From: a virus
Virus record (IMG/VR): IMGVR_UViG_3300035698_011250
Span: 1-49,906 of that record
Length of the DNA stretch: 49,906 bases
Strand: one strand, 5' to 3'
Made by a program: the position numbers and the translations under genes. Numbering within the stretch: the first letter of the stretch is position 1; every line of letters begins with the position of its first letter. The notes under the pieces were generated by a model. That model ran no database searches. It worked only from the letters and a program-made list of their open reading frames with translations, and was not told where the DNA came from. Of this stretch, positions 38,249 to 49,180 are shown in pieces.

Positions 38249-38866
38249 ATGAGAAAAAGGTTAATAGTATTGGGAAGTCCAAGAAGTGGCACTTCATTAG
38301 TTACAAATTTAATAGGTAGTGCCGGATACGATACTGATTGTTTTGGCAAAAGATTATTATTAAAGGCAAACCAACATAATAAAAATGGATTTTATGAAAG
38401 AGCTGATATATGATTTGTAAATACAATGTTAATGAGATTATCAAAAATAAAAGATTATACAAAACATTATGATAAATTTTCAAAGGATATTGATTGCACA
38501 AAAATAAAAAGAAAACAAAATATAGAAAATGAATTAAATAATTATAACCATTGAGTTATTAAAGACCCAAAATTTATAGTATTTTTACCTTTATGAAACT
38601 TACAAAAGATAAATATAATATCTGTTGTAAGAAATCCAGAAGATGTTAGAAAATCATTAATAGAATTTTGAGCAAAACATTTTGAAGATAAAAATAGATT
38701 TAACGAATTCTACAAATACTGCATAGAAAGACAACAAGAATATTTAAAACAATATGGCGGAATAGAAGTAAAATATGAAGATATATTAAAAAAAAATGTT
38801 AATAATTTAGAAGAATATATTGGTGACAAAGTAGATAAAAATTTAATTAAAGATAATGAAAAATAA
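38249..38866 (+). CDS. Sulfotransferase-family protein
   Basis: 205 residues, invisible under the standard code because of four UGA codons (ADIWFVN, NHWVIKD, LPLWNLQ, IEFWAKH). The 5'-phosphosulfate loop is RLIVLGSPRSGTSLVTNLIG at the N-terminus. The 3'-phosphate motif is IISVVRNPEDVRKSLIEFW near residue 130. These are the PAPS-binding signatures of sulfotransferases, which add sulfate to sugars, lipids or tyrosines. It stands at the head of the glycan-modification cluster, so a sugar substrate is plausible. Confidence 0.85.
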
Positions 38867-38889
38867 ATTATATTTAGAGAAAAATAATA

Positions 38890-38903
38890 ATATTTATATA
38901 TAA
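38890..38903 (+). promoter_or_regulatory. Putative phage promoter motif ATATTTATATATAA
   Basis: Copy of the recurrent motif 25 bases before ATG 38928, with the strongest ribosome site of the window (TAGGAGGT) in between. It would drive the glycosyltransferase cluster. Confidence 0.55.
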
Positions 38904-38927
38904 AAGAATAACCCTTTAGGAGGTTGC

Positions 38928-40544
38928 ATGAAACAGAAGTTAGCAGTTGTTACAGTATGTGTTGGAGATTACTACAACGAATTAGCAAAATACACCCACC
39001 CATCAATTAAAAAATATGCCAATAAGATAAATGCAGAATTTATCGTTATAGGTAATGACAATCCAGACTATATCACTCAAAAATATAACAAGTTTGAAAT
39101 ATTCAATTTACTAAACAAGTATGATAGACTTATCTATTTAGATACTGATATAATAGTAAGAGATGATTGCCCAGATTTATTTGAAGTCGTTCCAAAAACA
39201 AAATTGGGTATGTATAATGAAGCAATGTTAGGCGAACGATTTAGTTATTTACGAGATGCTTCAGACGTCTATCAAGAACCATTAAAAGATTGGGATAATA
39301 AGTTTTACAATTCTGGTGTAATGGTTATTTCAAGAATGCATAAGGGAGTATTTAGATTGCCTAAAATGGCTGATATAATTGAAACAGACCAACCTTGGAT
39401 AAATTTAAGAATACAGAATGATAAGATTGAAATGTTTGATTTGGGTTATAAATTTAATCGTATGAGTGAGTTTGACAAACATATAGGAATTAATAGATTA
39501 GATTCTTATATTATTCATTATGCAGGCGCACCACAAGACCAAATATTTCCAATTTTAATAGGTGACATTAAGACGTTAGCGGATATGTCACCAGACTATA
39601 ATTTTGAACAAGATATTGCAATTAGTATATCGGCAGGAATGGGAGACCAATTATGTTCTGAACCTGTAGTAAGATATATTAGAGAGGAAGTTTATCCAAA
39701 TGCAAACATTCATGTTATATCACATCACAAAAGATTATTTCAACATATAGAAGGTGTTCAGGTTTACAATTATGAGGAGTGGCAGGGATTGCAAAGTGCT
39801 GTAAAAGTAATGAGAACTTGTCCTGACGATAATGAATCAGAACATCACCTATCACATGCATTATTTCACCCAACAGATTTTGCGGCAATGTCAACGATTA
39901 AAATGACAATTCCAAATTTGAAGAAGACAATTAAATTAGAAGTTAAAGACGAAGATATTGAAGAAATTGAGAGAATATATGATGAGGATGTTGATTTTGA
40001 AAACATGATACTAGTTCATGCGGGCAAATGGTGGCCAAGCAAAACATTTCCAATTGAATGGTGGCAAGAGATTATTGACGAGTTGTCTAAGACACATACA
40101 ATAGGATTGATTGGCAAAACAATAGATGAAAAGCAGGGGTATCAAGATATTGACTGCCCGGAAAATGGATATGATTTTAGAGATAGGACTTCACTAGGTG
40201 CATTAATAGCATTAATAAGTAAAGCCAAAATAACCCTAACAAACGATTCCTCCCCGGTTCATATTGCGGGTGCGTTTGATAATTGGATGATAACTATTCC
40301 AACTTGTAAACATGCAGACCATATATTGCCATTTAGAAATGGAAGCCAATATTATAAAACGTTAGCGTTAACTAAAAAATTAACAATTACTGACCAAGAT
40401 ATTACGCCAACTAATTTTGATGTTGAAACGATTGATTTAGTTCCTTCAGGAAATATTTATGATTATATACCTGATGTCAATGAAGTTATAAAGTGGACAG
40501 ACGAAATTATGAGCAATCCAACAATGACTGGTATAAAAATATAA
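38928..40544 (+). CDS. Bifunctional glycosyltransferase: GT8-like plus GT9-like
   Basis: 538 residues. Residues 1-230 look like a GT8-type nucleotide-sugar transferase: KYDRLIYLDTDIIVRDD (DxD metal site) and KFYNSGVMVIS. Residues ~235-500 resemble GT9 (heptosyltransferase family): ISAGMGDQLCSEPVVRYIRE, ILVHAGKWWPSKTFP, LTNDSSPVHIAGAFD. All ten or so Trp codons are TGG, unlike its neighbours. Adds sugars to a glycan or protein; the acceptor is unknown. A GT9 half fits ADP-heptose or a related donor. Confidence 0.85.
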   Translation: MKQKLAVVTVCVGDYYNELAKYTHPSIKKYANKINAEFIVIGNDNPDYITQKYNKFEIFNLLNKYDRLIYLDTDIIVRDDCPDLFEVVPKTKLGMYNEAMLGERFSYLRDASDVYQEPLKDWDNKFYNSGVMVISRMHKGVFRLPKMADIIETDQPWINLRIQNDKIEMFDLGYKFNRMSEFDKHIGINRLDSYIIHYAGAPQDQIFPILIGDIKTLADMSPDYNFEQDIAISISAGMGDQLCSEPVVRYIREEVYPNANIHVISHHKRLFQHIEGVQVYNYEEWQGLQSAVKVMRTCPDDNESEHHLSHALFHPTDFAAMSTIKMTIPNLKKTIKLEVKDEDIEEIERIYDEDVDFENMILVHAGKWWPSKTFPIEWWQEIIDELSKTHTIGLIGKTIDEKQGYQDIDCPENGYDFRDRTSLGALIALISKAKITLTNDSSPVHIAGAFDNWMITIPTCKHADHILPFRNGSQYYKTLALTKKLTITDQDITPTNFDVETIDLVPSGNIYDYIPDVNEVIKWTDEIMSNPTMTGIKI

Positions 40545-40554
40545 AGAGGTGTTA

Positions 40555-41067
40555 ATGAACTATAAAGCAATGATGAGTCCTAAAGAAATTGCATTTATAG
40601 AAAAATATCTCACCAAGGACAAGGTTATGTTAGAGTGGGGTGCTGGTGGTTCTACTTTATATTTTTCTCAATTAGTAAAAGAATATTATTCAATTGAACA
40701 TAACCCAATTTGATGAAGTAAGATAAAAAATTCTGCAAGATATTTAGAAAAAAATAATATCAATATCTTTAATGCAAAAAATGATATGAAATTCACAATA
40801 CCGTCAGAATATAATCAGTTTAAGAAATACATAAATTATATAGATAAGATTGGTATATCTAAATATGATATAATATTAATAGATGGTAGAGCAAGACAAT
40901 GGTGTGCCGAAAAAGCATTAAAATATATTGATAGCAATTCTATAATTTTTATTCATGATTACTTTAACAGAGATAGATACAAAATTATTGAAAAATGATA
41001 CAACATTATGGATGGCATTGAAGATACAGAACAAACAATTGTTGCATTGAGAAGTAAGGAGCATTAA
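40555..41067 (+). CDS. Class I SAM-dependent methyltransferase-like protein
   Basis: 170 residues. MLEWGAGGSTLYFSQLVKEY is motif I of a class I methyltransferase, SIEHNPIWWSKI is motif II with two consecutive UGA codons for the Trp pair, and KYDIILIDGRARQWCAE is the acidic motif IV region. IFIHDYF follows. The stop TAA 41065-41067 overlaps the next ATG by one base. It probably methylates a sugar or precursor made by the cluster. Confidence 0.75.
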
Positions 41068-41999
41068 TGATAGTAATTACCGGCGGACTTGGGTTTATTG
41101 GCAGTCATTTAGTTAAAAAATTAAATGACGAAGGCATAGAAGATATAATAATTGTAGAAAGAAATTTGCAGTATAATTATAAACAAGATAAATTTGACAA
41201 CATCAAAGGTTGCAAATATAAAGATATAATGAGTGGTATTGGATTTAATAATTATGTAATGCGTGATAGACCCAAGATAGATTGTGTTATACATTTGGGT
41301 GCAAATTCATCTACAATGGAAACTGATGGACTAAAAATAATAGAAAACAATTACGAACTTTCCAAAAAAGTATTGACATACTTTCACGAACACGGAACAA
41401 AAGTAATTTTTGCCTCAAGTGCTTCTGTATATGGTCCCGATTGCAAACAATTCTCCGAAGATAAGGGTAGCAAATATCCCGGCAATTATTATGCTATATC
41501 TAAACAATTGGTTGATAATTTTATAGAAAGAAAAAAATACAAGGATGTTATAAGTTTAAGGTTTTTTAATGTATACGGCATTAACGAAAAATATAAATAT
41601 GAAATAGCATCAGTTCCTTATCAATTATGACAACAGTACAAAAGAAACAAAACTGTTAAATTATTTGAGGGAAGCGAAAAGTTTTATAGAGATTTTGTTT
41701 ATGTAGAGGATGTAGCCAATGTTATTTATTATTTTATGAATACAGAGTACTGCGGAATTTTTAATGTTGGAACCGGAAAGGCAAGAAGTTTTGTAGATAT
41801 ATATAATTGCATAAAGAAAGTTGCTCCTGATTGTAAGTTAGAATATATTCCATTTCCTGAAAAACTAAAGAAACATTACCAGAAATTTACCGTAGCAGAT
41901 GTAACGAAGTTAAGACAGGCCGGATACCATGATGAATTTATTACATTAGAAGAAGGCATCAAAAAACAATATGAAAAATTTGTATTGGAAACTAATTAG
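41067..41999 (+). CDS. hldD: ADP-glyceromanno-heptose 6-epimerase
   Basis: 310 residues, the same length as E. coli HldD. The Rossmann motif is TGGLGFIGSHLVK, with LGANSSTMETDG, FASSASVYGPD and the catalytic YYAISK. The C-terminal half is nearly diagnostic: KLFEGSEKFYRDFVYVEDVA, GIFNVGTGKARSF, LEYIPFPEKLKKHYQKFTVA. One UGA is read as Trp (QLWQQYK). The enzyme converts ADP-D-glycero- to ADP-L-glycero-manno-heptose, the donor for heptosyltransferases. No other heptose-synthesis gene (gmhA, hldE) is seen, so the precursor would come from the host or elsewhere in the genome. Confidence 0.9.
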
Positions 42000-42008
42000 G
42001 AGTTGATT

Positions 42009-43610
42009 ATGGATAATAAAATTAACAATTTGGAATTTATTCATAATCCATTCATTCATGAATTTTCATTAATTGAGACATTAGTTTATTTTGATAGACC
42101 ATTATGTGTACTTTTAAAAAATAAAGCACATCAGTTTTATCTTGCACATTTTACAGTCATTGATACAGATAAAGAATTCTGGTACATTGTTCCGATTAAT
42201 AAGGGAAGATTGAGTAGATTGTTAGTTGGAAAAATACCTTTGATTGATGCCTTGTCTCATGTAGATGCTGAATTTCGAATGCTAGGAGTTTTAGAAGTTC
42301 GAGATAGTAATCAATTTAGTTTCTCAAAAGTTGCCAATTATGTTGATATTGAGGAACTATCAAATCTACCAAACAAAAATTTCTCATTTTGGCAAGATGA
42401 ATTTAGTGATGTTTTAACTCATGAATTAGACAGTATAACTGAAGTTTGTTCTCAGAACATGACTGAAGTAATTGATATTTATTTTAGAGATGTAATTCTG
42501 TCAAAATTGCCTGCTCATAATCTGTCCTTAATAATTGATTCTGTACAAAGATTACTTACAAATTTAACTAGTAATATTGCTGAGAAATATCAACTTGGTA
42601 AAGGAGGGCTGACCAAAAAAAAAGATTCTGATAGTTTAATAGTTATAAATGGATTCGCTAATACAAAAAAAAAAGTAAATATATTGATTGAATGTGTTAA
42701 ACAATTTCAAAAAGCAAAACATGAAGTTTTATTAATTGCACAACACCCAGTTTCCAAAGAAATACAAAGTATGGTTGATTATTATATATATGACAGTAAA
42801 GACATAAAAGTAAGTGTTGGTTCGACATGATATAAAAGCAGTAATTTTTATTTTGAGACATATCCTATTCCAACATATTCTTATTCTGTTTTTGTTGTAA
42901 TGAGGCATGGAGTTATTTTCGCAAAAAGTTTAGGCAAAAAATATATGTATTATTTTGATTATGATACATGAATTGCCGAAACAGATATGTTAAAACTTGA
43001 TGAAATAAAAACCACACTAAAAGAGCAAAAATTATTTGGTGCCATTCATACATTTATGCAAGGACCGTACCACGCTGAAAAAAGTATGGCGGTAACTCAC
43101 TTTATAATGGATGTTGACTATTTTTATAATAAGGCGTATCCTATCATAGATACTGAAAAATATTTGAAAATTGGTACGATGGCAGAATCTTTTTGTCGCA
43201 ATTTAATAGAAGACGATATTGCCAATTTTTTTCAATTAGGGCCACCAAACGCAGTAACAGATGAAACAACAATATTGACAGATAGTAGAATTAACATAAC
43301 TACATCTAATGATTACTCACAACTTAAATATGTGTTTGCTAATGATGAAAATGATATTAAATATCTTGTTCTAATTAGTGAAAGAAAAAATTCAGAAGTA
43401 TTTAAGATTACGGTTGACGGCGATAGTCATAGCATATCATTGGACAATATGTGTGGCGATTTTATAAAAATAAATAATGATATAAAAAAAGTTAATATTA
43501 AAGTTGACAATATGAATATAGATTTAGATTTAGATATTATTGAAGGAAAAGTTATAATTTATAATGAAGAGCTAAGGGGGAAAACGTCATGAATGAATCC
43601 AATACAATAA
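42009..43610 (+). CDS. Unrecognised protein of the glycan cluster
   Basis: 533 residues. ATG 42009 lies six bases after AGGAG (41998-42002). UGA codons 42828, 42969 and 43590 are read as Trp; the last moves the stop to TAA 43608, overlapping the next gene by 22 bases. Residues 1-120 (FIHNPFIHEFSLIETLVYFD RP..., EFWYIVPINKGR) resemble an uncharacterised bacterial domain seen with surface-structure genes. The middle (LIVINGFANTKKKVN, EVLLIAQHPVSKEI) looks glycosyltransferase-like. The last ~150 residues look beta-rich. Confidence 0.7.
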
Positions 43611-46600
43611 TTAAAGCACATACGAGTTATATAGGACATACTGGTTACAATAGACATGCTCAAAATTTTTTTAAAGAGCTTAATAAATTAATACCAGTTA
43701 AAATAAGAAATTTTACAGCAGACCCAAAATATACACCTACAACAGAAGATAAGAAATTATTAACAGAACAAAGTTTCTGAGATAATGGTAAATTAAAAAC
43801 TTTTCCATCATTTACGCCTTATGACTTTAGCAAAGATGATGTTATTAATATTGTTTTAAATGAAACAAATCATCATTATTTTTATGATAAATATGAAAGT
43901 CCGGCAATAGCTTATAATGTATGAGAATCAACTTTACAGCCTGAACAATATTTTAATGAATTAAAAAAATTCGACCAATTATGAGTTCCATCTGAATGGC
44001 AAAAACAATGTTCTATTGAACAAGGATTTCCGGCAGAGAAAGTAAAAGTTGTACCAGAGGGAGTTAATGCTAATATATTTTATCCAGATGATTCTTTATA
44101 TTTAAAAACAAATACCTGAGATAGCCCTTTTAAATTTTTAATATTTGGTAGATGAGACTACAGAAAATCAATAAAAGAAATGATTGAAATATTTTTAAAA
44201 ACTTTTATTAAAGAAGAAAATGTTAAATTAATAATTTCTGTTGATAATCCGTATTCTATAGATGGTATGAAAACTACTGAAGAAAGACTAAAGCATTATG
44301 GGTTAGAAGACGATAGAATTGAAATACTTCATTTTCCAGATAGACAAGATTATATTAATTATATGAAAACTGGACATGTATTTCTTTCTTGTGCAAGAGG
44401 TGAAGGTTGAAATCTTCCATTAATAGAGGCAATGGCTTGTGGAACGCCATCAATATATTCTAATTGAGGAGCCCAATTAGAGTTTGCAAATGGAAAGGGA
44501 ATACCAGTTGACATAATTGATGAAAGACCCGCAATAAATGGAAAGGATAAGATGTACACACAAAACGATATTTCGGGAAATTATTGTGAGCCAGACTTTA
44601 ATGATTTATCAAAAAAGATGAGAAATGCGTACGAACATTATAAATATCATAAAAATAAAGCCTTAGAAGATTCTAAAATAATTAGAGAAGAATTTTCTTG
44701 AGAAAGGGTGGCGAAAAAAGCATATGAGATTATAGAGAATGATTTTATAAAAAAAGATAATGAAAATATTGAATGTTCAAAAGATACAAAGGCTTGTGTA
44801 AAGTCATTTTTAATACAAGAAAAAACCCCCAATTGCTGTATATCAAAGCTGAAAGAAATAATGCTCTATGTTTCTGATTTATTCGAAAAAAATGGCATTA
44901 AATATTGGCTTGATTTTGGCACATTGCTTGGCGCTTATAGGGAGGGTAAAATCATAGAAACAGATTATGATATAGATTTTGGTGTATTGAAATCTGAATT
45001 GCCCAAAATAAGAAGCTTAAGGGAAGAAATAGAAAGTGCTGGCTATTATTTTAATGATTTAGTTGATGACTCCGGCATTTTGGATGAAATGAAAATTCAA
45101 TATAGTGCAATAAATGGATTGCATGTTGGACTTTATTTTTGAGAAGAGAGTGGCGATTATTATACAACAAACTCTATAATAGCAAATGTATTGAATCATG
45201 GAAAAGTTCCTAAAGAAAGTATAAGAAATTTAAGTGCGATAAAGTTTTATAATAAAACAATGCCGATACCAAGCAATTCAACAGAGATATTGAAACAGTT
45301 ATATGGTTCGACATTTATGATTCCCTTGGCAAAATCCTTACAGCACATGACGGTTGAAAGTTATAATATGCATCCAGATGTGTACGAAATTATTGATATA
45401 AATTTTACCAGTAATACTATTAAACTTGGAAGGTCTAGAGTAATAATTAATAAATCAAAATATATTTTTAAGAGTTTTGATGAAGCTGAGATTTTACATG
45501 AATTTGATTTAGATGAAACTGGAAAACCAACAAATGCCTCATTTTCATATACACTAAAGTGTTCTAAAAATTTTTTAACATACAAAGGAATGACAGTTAT
45601 TATTTTGGATGAAGCCGGTAATATAATATTCAAAGAAAAACTCGATTTCTCTAAAATATTTGATTTATTATATGAAAACATTTCTCACAATTCCGTTAAT
45701 GATGATGGATATAATCTTATCAAAAAAGAAATTGTTACGGATAATATATATGGTAAATATTTTGATGTTGAAGATGATGATATTGTTGTAGATGTGGGGG
45801 CAAATGTAGGACTATTTTCATTAAACTGTTTGAGAAAGAATATTAGTAAGTGTTATTCAATTGAACCCGGGAAGCAGATATTTAAGGATTTGAGGAAGAA
45901 CATTAATAACAGTTTGGGAAGTGAAAAATTTGTGTTGATTAATTCTGGGATTTCTAATAATACTGGCGAAGGATTTTTGAATTCTGATGGCGGAATAGGG
46001 GCAAGTATTTCCAACCATGGTGTTAAAATTGATACAATTACATTCAAAGACTTTATAAACGATTATAATATAGAAAAAATTGATTTCTTGAAATGTGACT
46101 GTGAAGGCGGCGAATATGATATTTTTAATGCGAAAGAAAACTTTGACTTTATTAAAAACAATGTAAAGAAAATTGCAATGGAATTGCATATTCGAGGAAA
46201 CAAGCAAGCATTATTAACTCTTATTGATAATTTAGAAAAGATGGGATTCAATGTATACCAAACATCAATTGATAATTATCCAATAAAATTAGATACAGAA
46301 AATGTTAATTATTACACTGAAATTCATATATTCGCTAATAAGAGAAAAGAGTTTGACATTGGTAATTTTTTAGAAGAATTTCTTCAACACTATGGCGGCG
46401 ACAATTCAGATAATAGAGTTGAATATTATAAATATGTTATTCCAAAATTAATTTCTAAAAATAGACCGATACATGTAGTAGAGACTGGGACAATGCGGGG
46501 TGAATTAAAGGATGGTGTTAGTGCATTTACATATATATTTGGCAAACTTATAAAGGAATATACTGGTGGGAAAATAATAACAATAGATAATAATATTGAT

Positions 46601-48616
46601 AATCTAAACAGGTGCAAAAAAAGCACAAGTTCATTTTCCGATGTCATTGAGTATGTACATTCTGATTCAGTACAATACTTAAAAAATATGACGGACAAAG
46701 ATGTCAATAATATTGATTTATTTTTTCTTGATTCTTATGACTTAGATGTTACGGCACCAGAAAAATCACAAATTCATCATCTTTCAGAATTCGAGGCAAT
46801 ATATAAAAGAGTGAATGAAAATGCAATCATAAGCATTGACGATAATTTCCTGCCAAATACGGCGATTGAGTGAAAAATGATGGATAATGAAACTGGCGCC
46901 GTTCTTAATACAACAACGATTCACACGGGGGATAAAATTATTGGTAAGGGTACGATGGTTGACACATTTTTAGATAAAACTGAATGAAGGCGTATCAGGG
47001 GAATAGAAAAGGAATACTGTAGAAATGTTTTTGCTTATGAATTTGATAAAGATAAGGAAAAGGAGAAAGATGTGAAAAATGACATTAAGGTAAATTTTAT
47101 AAATGGGCCAACTGTAGAAATACTTGGAGAAGATAAGAAAAATTACAAAGTAAACTTTTTTGATTTCAATAGGGGTGAAACGGTTCATTCTGGATATATA
47201 AAAAACAACGAGTGGATTTCTGCTAATAGAGAATATTTTACAAATTATTTAATAACAGTGGAAGAAGATGAAAAAGTTATATTCAGTCATAAATTTAATG
47301 CAAAAGGAAAAAGAGTTTATATAGCATTTGAAAGTAAATCATTAGGTGATACAATTGCTTGGTTTCCTTATATAGAAGAATTTAGAAAAAAGCATAATTG
47401 CCAATTAATAATATCTACATTTTGGAATAATTTATTTGAAAAAGAATATCCAGAAATAGAATTCGTAAAACCAGCAACGGAAATTCATGGGGTATATGCG
47501 ATGTATAAGGTTGGCTGGTTTAGTGATGATAAAAATAAAAATCCAAGAAATGTGAAAACAATTCCATTACAACAAACGGCAACAGATATATTAGGGTTGG
47601 AATATAAAGAAATAAAGCCCAAAATTACAATACCAAAAAGTGATGGCGAAAGTCATATAAAATATGCCTGTATTGCCCCACATGCAACAGCACAATCGAA
47701 ATATTGGAATTATGAAAATGGCTGGAATGAAGTTGTAGAATTTCTGAATAAATCAGGCTATCGAGTTGTGCTTATATCAAAAGAAAAAGAACCATTTGGT
47801 AATGGCAAATATATGAATTATAATCCTAAAAATGTATTAGATTATAGCGGTGACAGACCTATAGAAGAACGAATTACTCAATTAGTAAATGCAAATTTCT
47901 TTCTTGGTGTTGGGTCTGGACTATCTTGGCTTGCATGGGCTGTTGGAACTCCTGTAATAATGATTTCTGGATTTAGTGAAAAGTTTTGTGAGTTTCAAAC
48001 AAATAATTTTAGAATAATAAATGAAAATGTATGTCATGGATGCTTTAATGATATACATTGTAATTTTGATGCGGGTGATTGGCTGTGGTGTCCGAGACAT
48101 GAAAATACTAACAGAATGTTTGAGTGTACCAAAAATATTACGCCAGACAAAGTAATACAAACAATCAAATTATTAATATCAACATTATATTTGGACAATG
48201 TAACTAAAGTTGGTGCGGTAGAAGATAAAGATTTAGATGATTTTATAAATGATATTGCAGATGGTTTGCAATCAATATCATCTAAAGATACGGACGGTGA
48301 ATTTGTAGATATTGTTGACGCTAATTTTGAGGAATTAATAGATAATAATTGTGATGCTGATGAAGAGCCAATAGATTTTATTAAATCACAGTTTGATAGG
48401 CGGTTAAGGTTTTATGGTTATACTCAATTTGCTATTGACCAACTTTCAAAAAAGAATGGTTACTATCCGTCAGAAAGGGAAACGTCAATAAATGAAGAAT
48501 TTAATCTTGAAATATTAGATGAACATTTAACGGCTATAGAAAAACAAGAAGATATGATTAAATGGCATTTATCAGCTATGAATAAGTTTATTAAGGAATA
48601 TGAAAAGAGTAAATAA
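43589..48616 (+). CDS. Five-domain glycan enzyme: GT4, LicD-like, FkbM, methyltransferase, O-heptosyltransferase
   Basis: 1675 codons without TAA or TAG. Domains: residues 1-385 GT4/GT1-type glycosyltransferase (IFGRWDYRKSI near 186, GEGWNLPLIEAMACGTPS near 273); 410-610 LicD-like transferase (WLDFGTLLGAYREG, TDYDIDFGV); 720-930 FkbM methyltransferase (VVDVGANVGLFSLN, IEPGKQ, KCDCEGGEYD); 955-1150 second class I methyltransferase (VVETGTMRGE, LFFLDSYDLD, ISIDDNF); 1162-1675 autotransporter-type O-heptosyltransferase (ESKSLGDTIAWFPYIEEF, APHATAQSKYWN, GVGSGLSWLAWAVGTPVIM, Cys motif CHGCFNDIHCNF ... WLWCPRH). About ten UGA Trp codons lie in the first four domains and none in the last. An AGGAG site precedes an in-frame GTG at 47072, so the last domain may also be made alone. 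Confidence 0.85.
47061..47074 (+). promoter_or_regulatory. Internal ribosome-binding site and GTG start for the heptosyltransferase
   Basis: AGGAG at 47061-47065 with a 6-base spacer to GTG 47072, in frame inside the 1675-codon gene. Two UGA codons (46871, 46982) lie shortly upstream. If UGA is not read, translation ends there and this start would supply the heptosyltransferase separately. Confidence 0.5.
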
Positions 48617-48626
48617 TTAAATAAGT

Positions 48627-49028
48627 AAGCAGACAGATAAAACAAAGGAAATAAGGAGAAAGAAAGATGGCAGATAGGCTAAAAATACAATGGAGATGGT
48701 ATGACGGAATAAGAGATAAAATGATATATTCCGAAAAAGAATTTTGTGATATTAGGTCAATTGAAACTAATAGTGCAATTTTAGAAACGACTTATGAGGT
48801 TGCTGTTGATGATTTTGATGAACAGTATATAACAATTAGCAAAGTTGGTATTGGGCATGACGATTTTATTCGATATAAAACAATAGAGATTACTTTTACT
48901 AATGGTGAGAAAAAATTTATTGCGTTTTCGGATATAGCATATTTATGTAATAATGAAGGAAAAACAATAACTATATATAAAGCATTAAATAGTTAAAAAT
49001 GATAAATAAGTAGATTATCTGTCTGCTT
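48627..49028 (+). repeat. 14-bp perfect inverted repeat around a small gene
   Basis: AAGCAGACAGATAA (48627-48640) and TTATCTGTCTGCTT (49015-49028) are exact reverse complements, flanking the 48667 gene with 374 bases between them. Similar AAATAAGTA sequence lies just outside both arms. They could pair in the transcript, or mark the ends of a small inserted unit. The right arm has no T run. Confidence 0.7.
48667..48996 (+). CDS. Unrecognised small protein
   Basis: 109 residues after AAGGAG; both Trp (IQWRWYDG) are TGG. Predicted beta-rich with an acidic middle (YEVAVDDFDEQYITISKVGI, KTIEITFTNGEKKFIAFSDI). No leader, signal or membrane segment. It stands alone between the glycan cluster and the tRNA, framed by inverted repeats. 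Confidence 0.75.
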   Translation: MADRLKIQWRWYDGIRDKMIYSEKEFCDIRSIETNSAILETTYEVAVDDFDEQYITISKVGIGHDDFIRYKTIEITFTNGEKKFIAFSDIAYLCNNEGKTITIYKALNS

Positions 49029-49180
49029 AAATTTATTAAAATAATTTTGAGTTTTTGTATATATAGATATATATAAGTGAGTACGAATCAGTCGCATTAT
49101 AGGGGTGAGAAAAATAGTAAAAAAAATTTATGTTTTGTTTTATACACACATATATATTAAACATAAAAAGAAGACAATAT

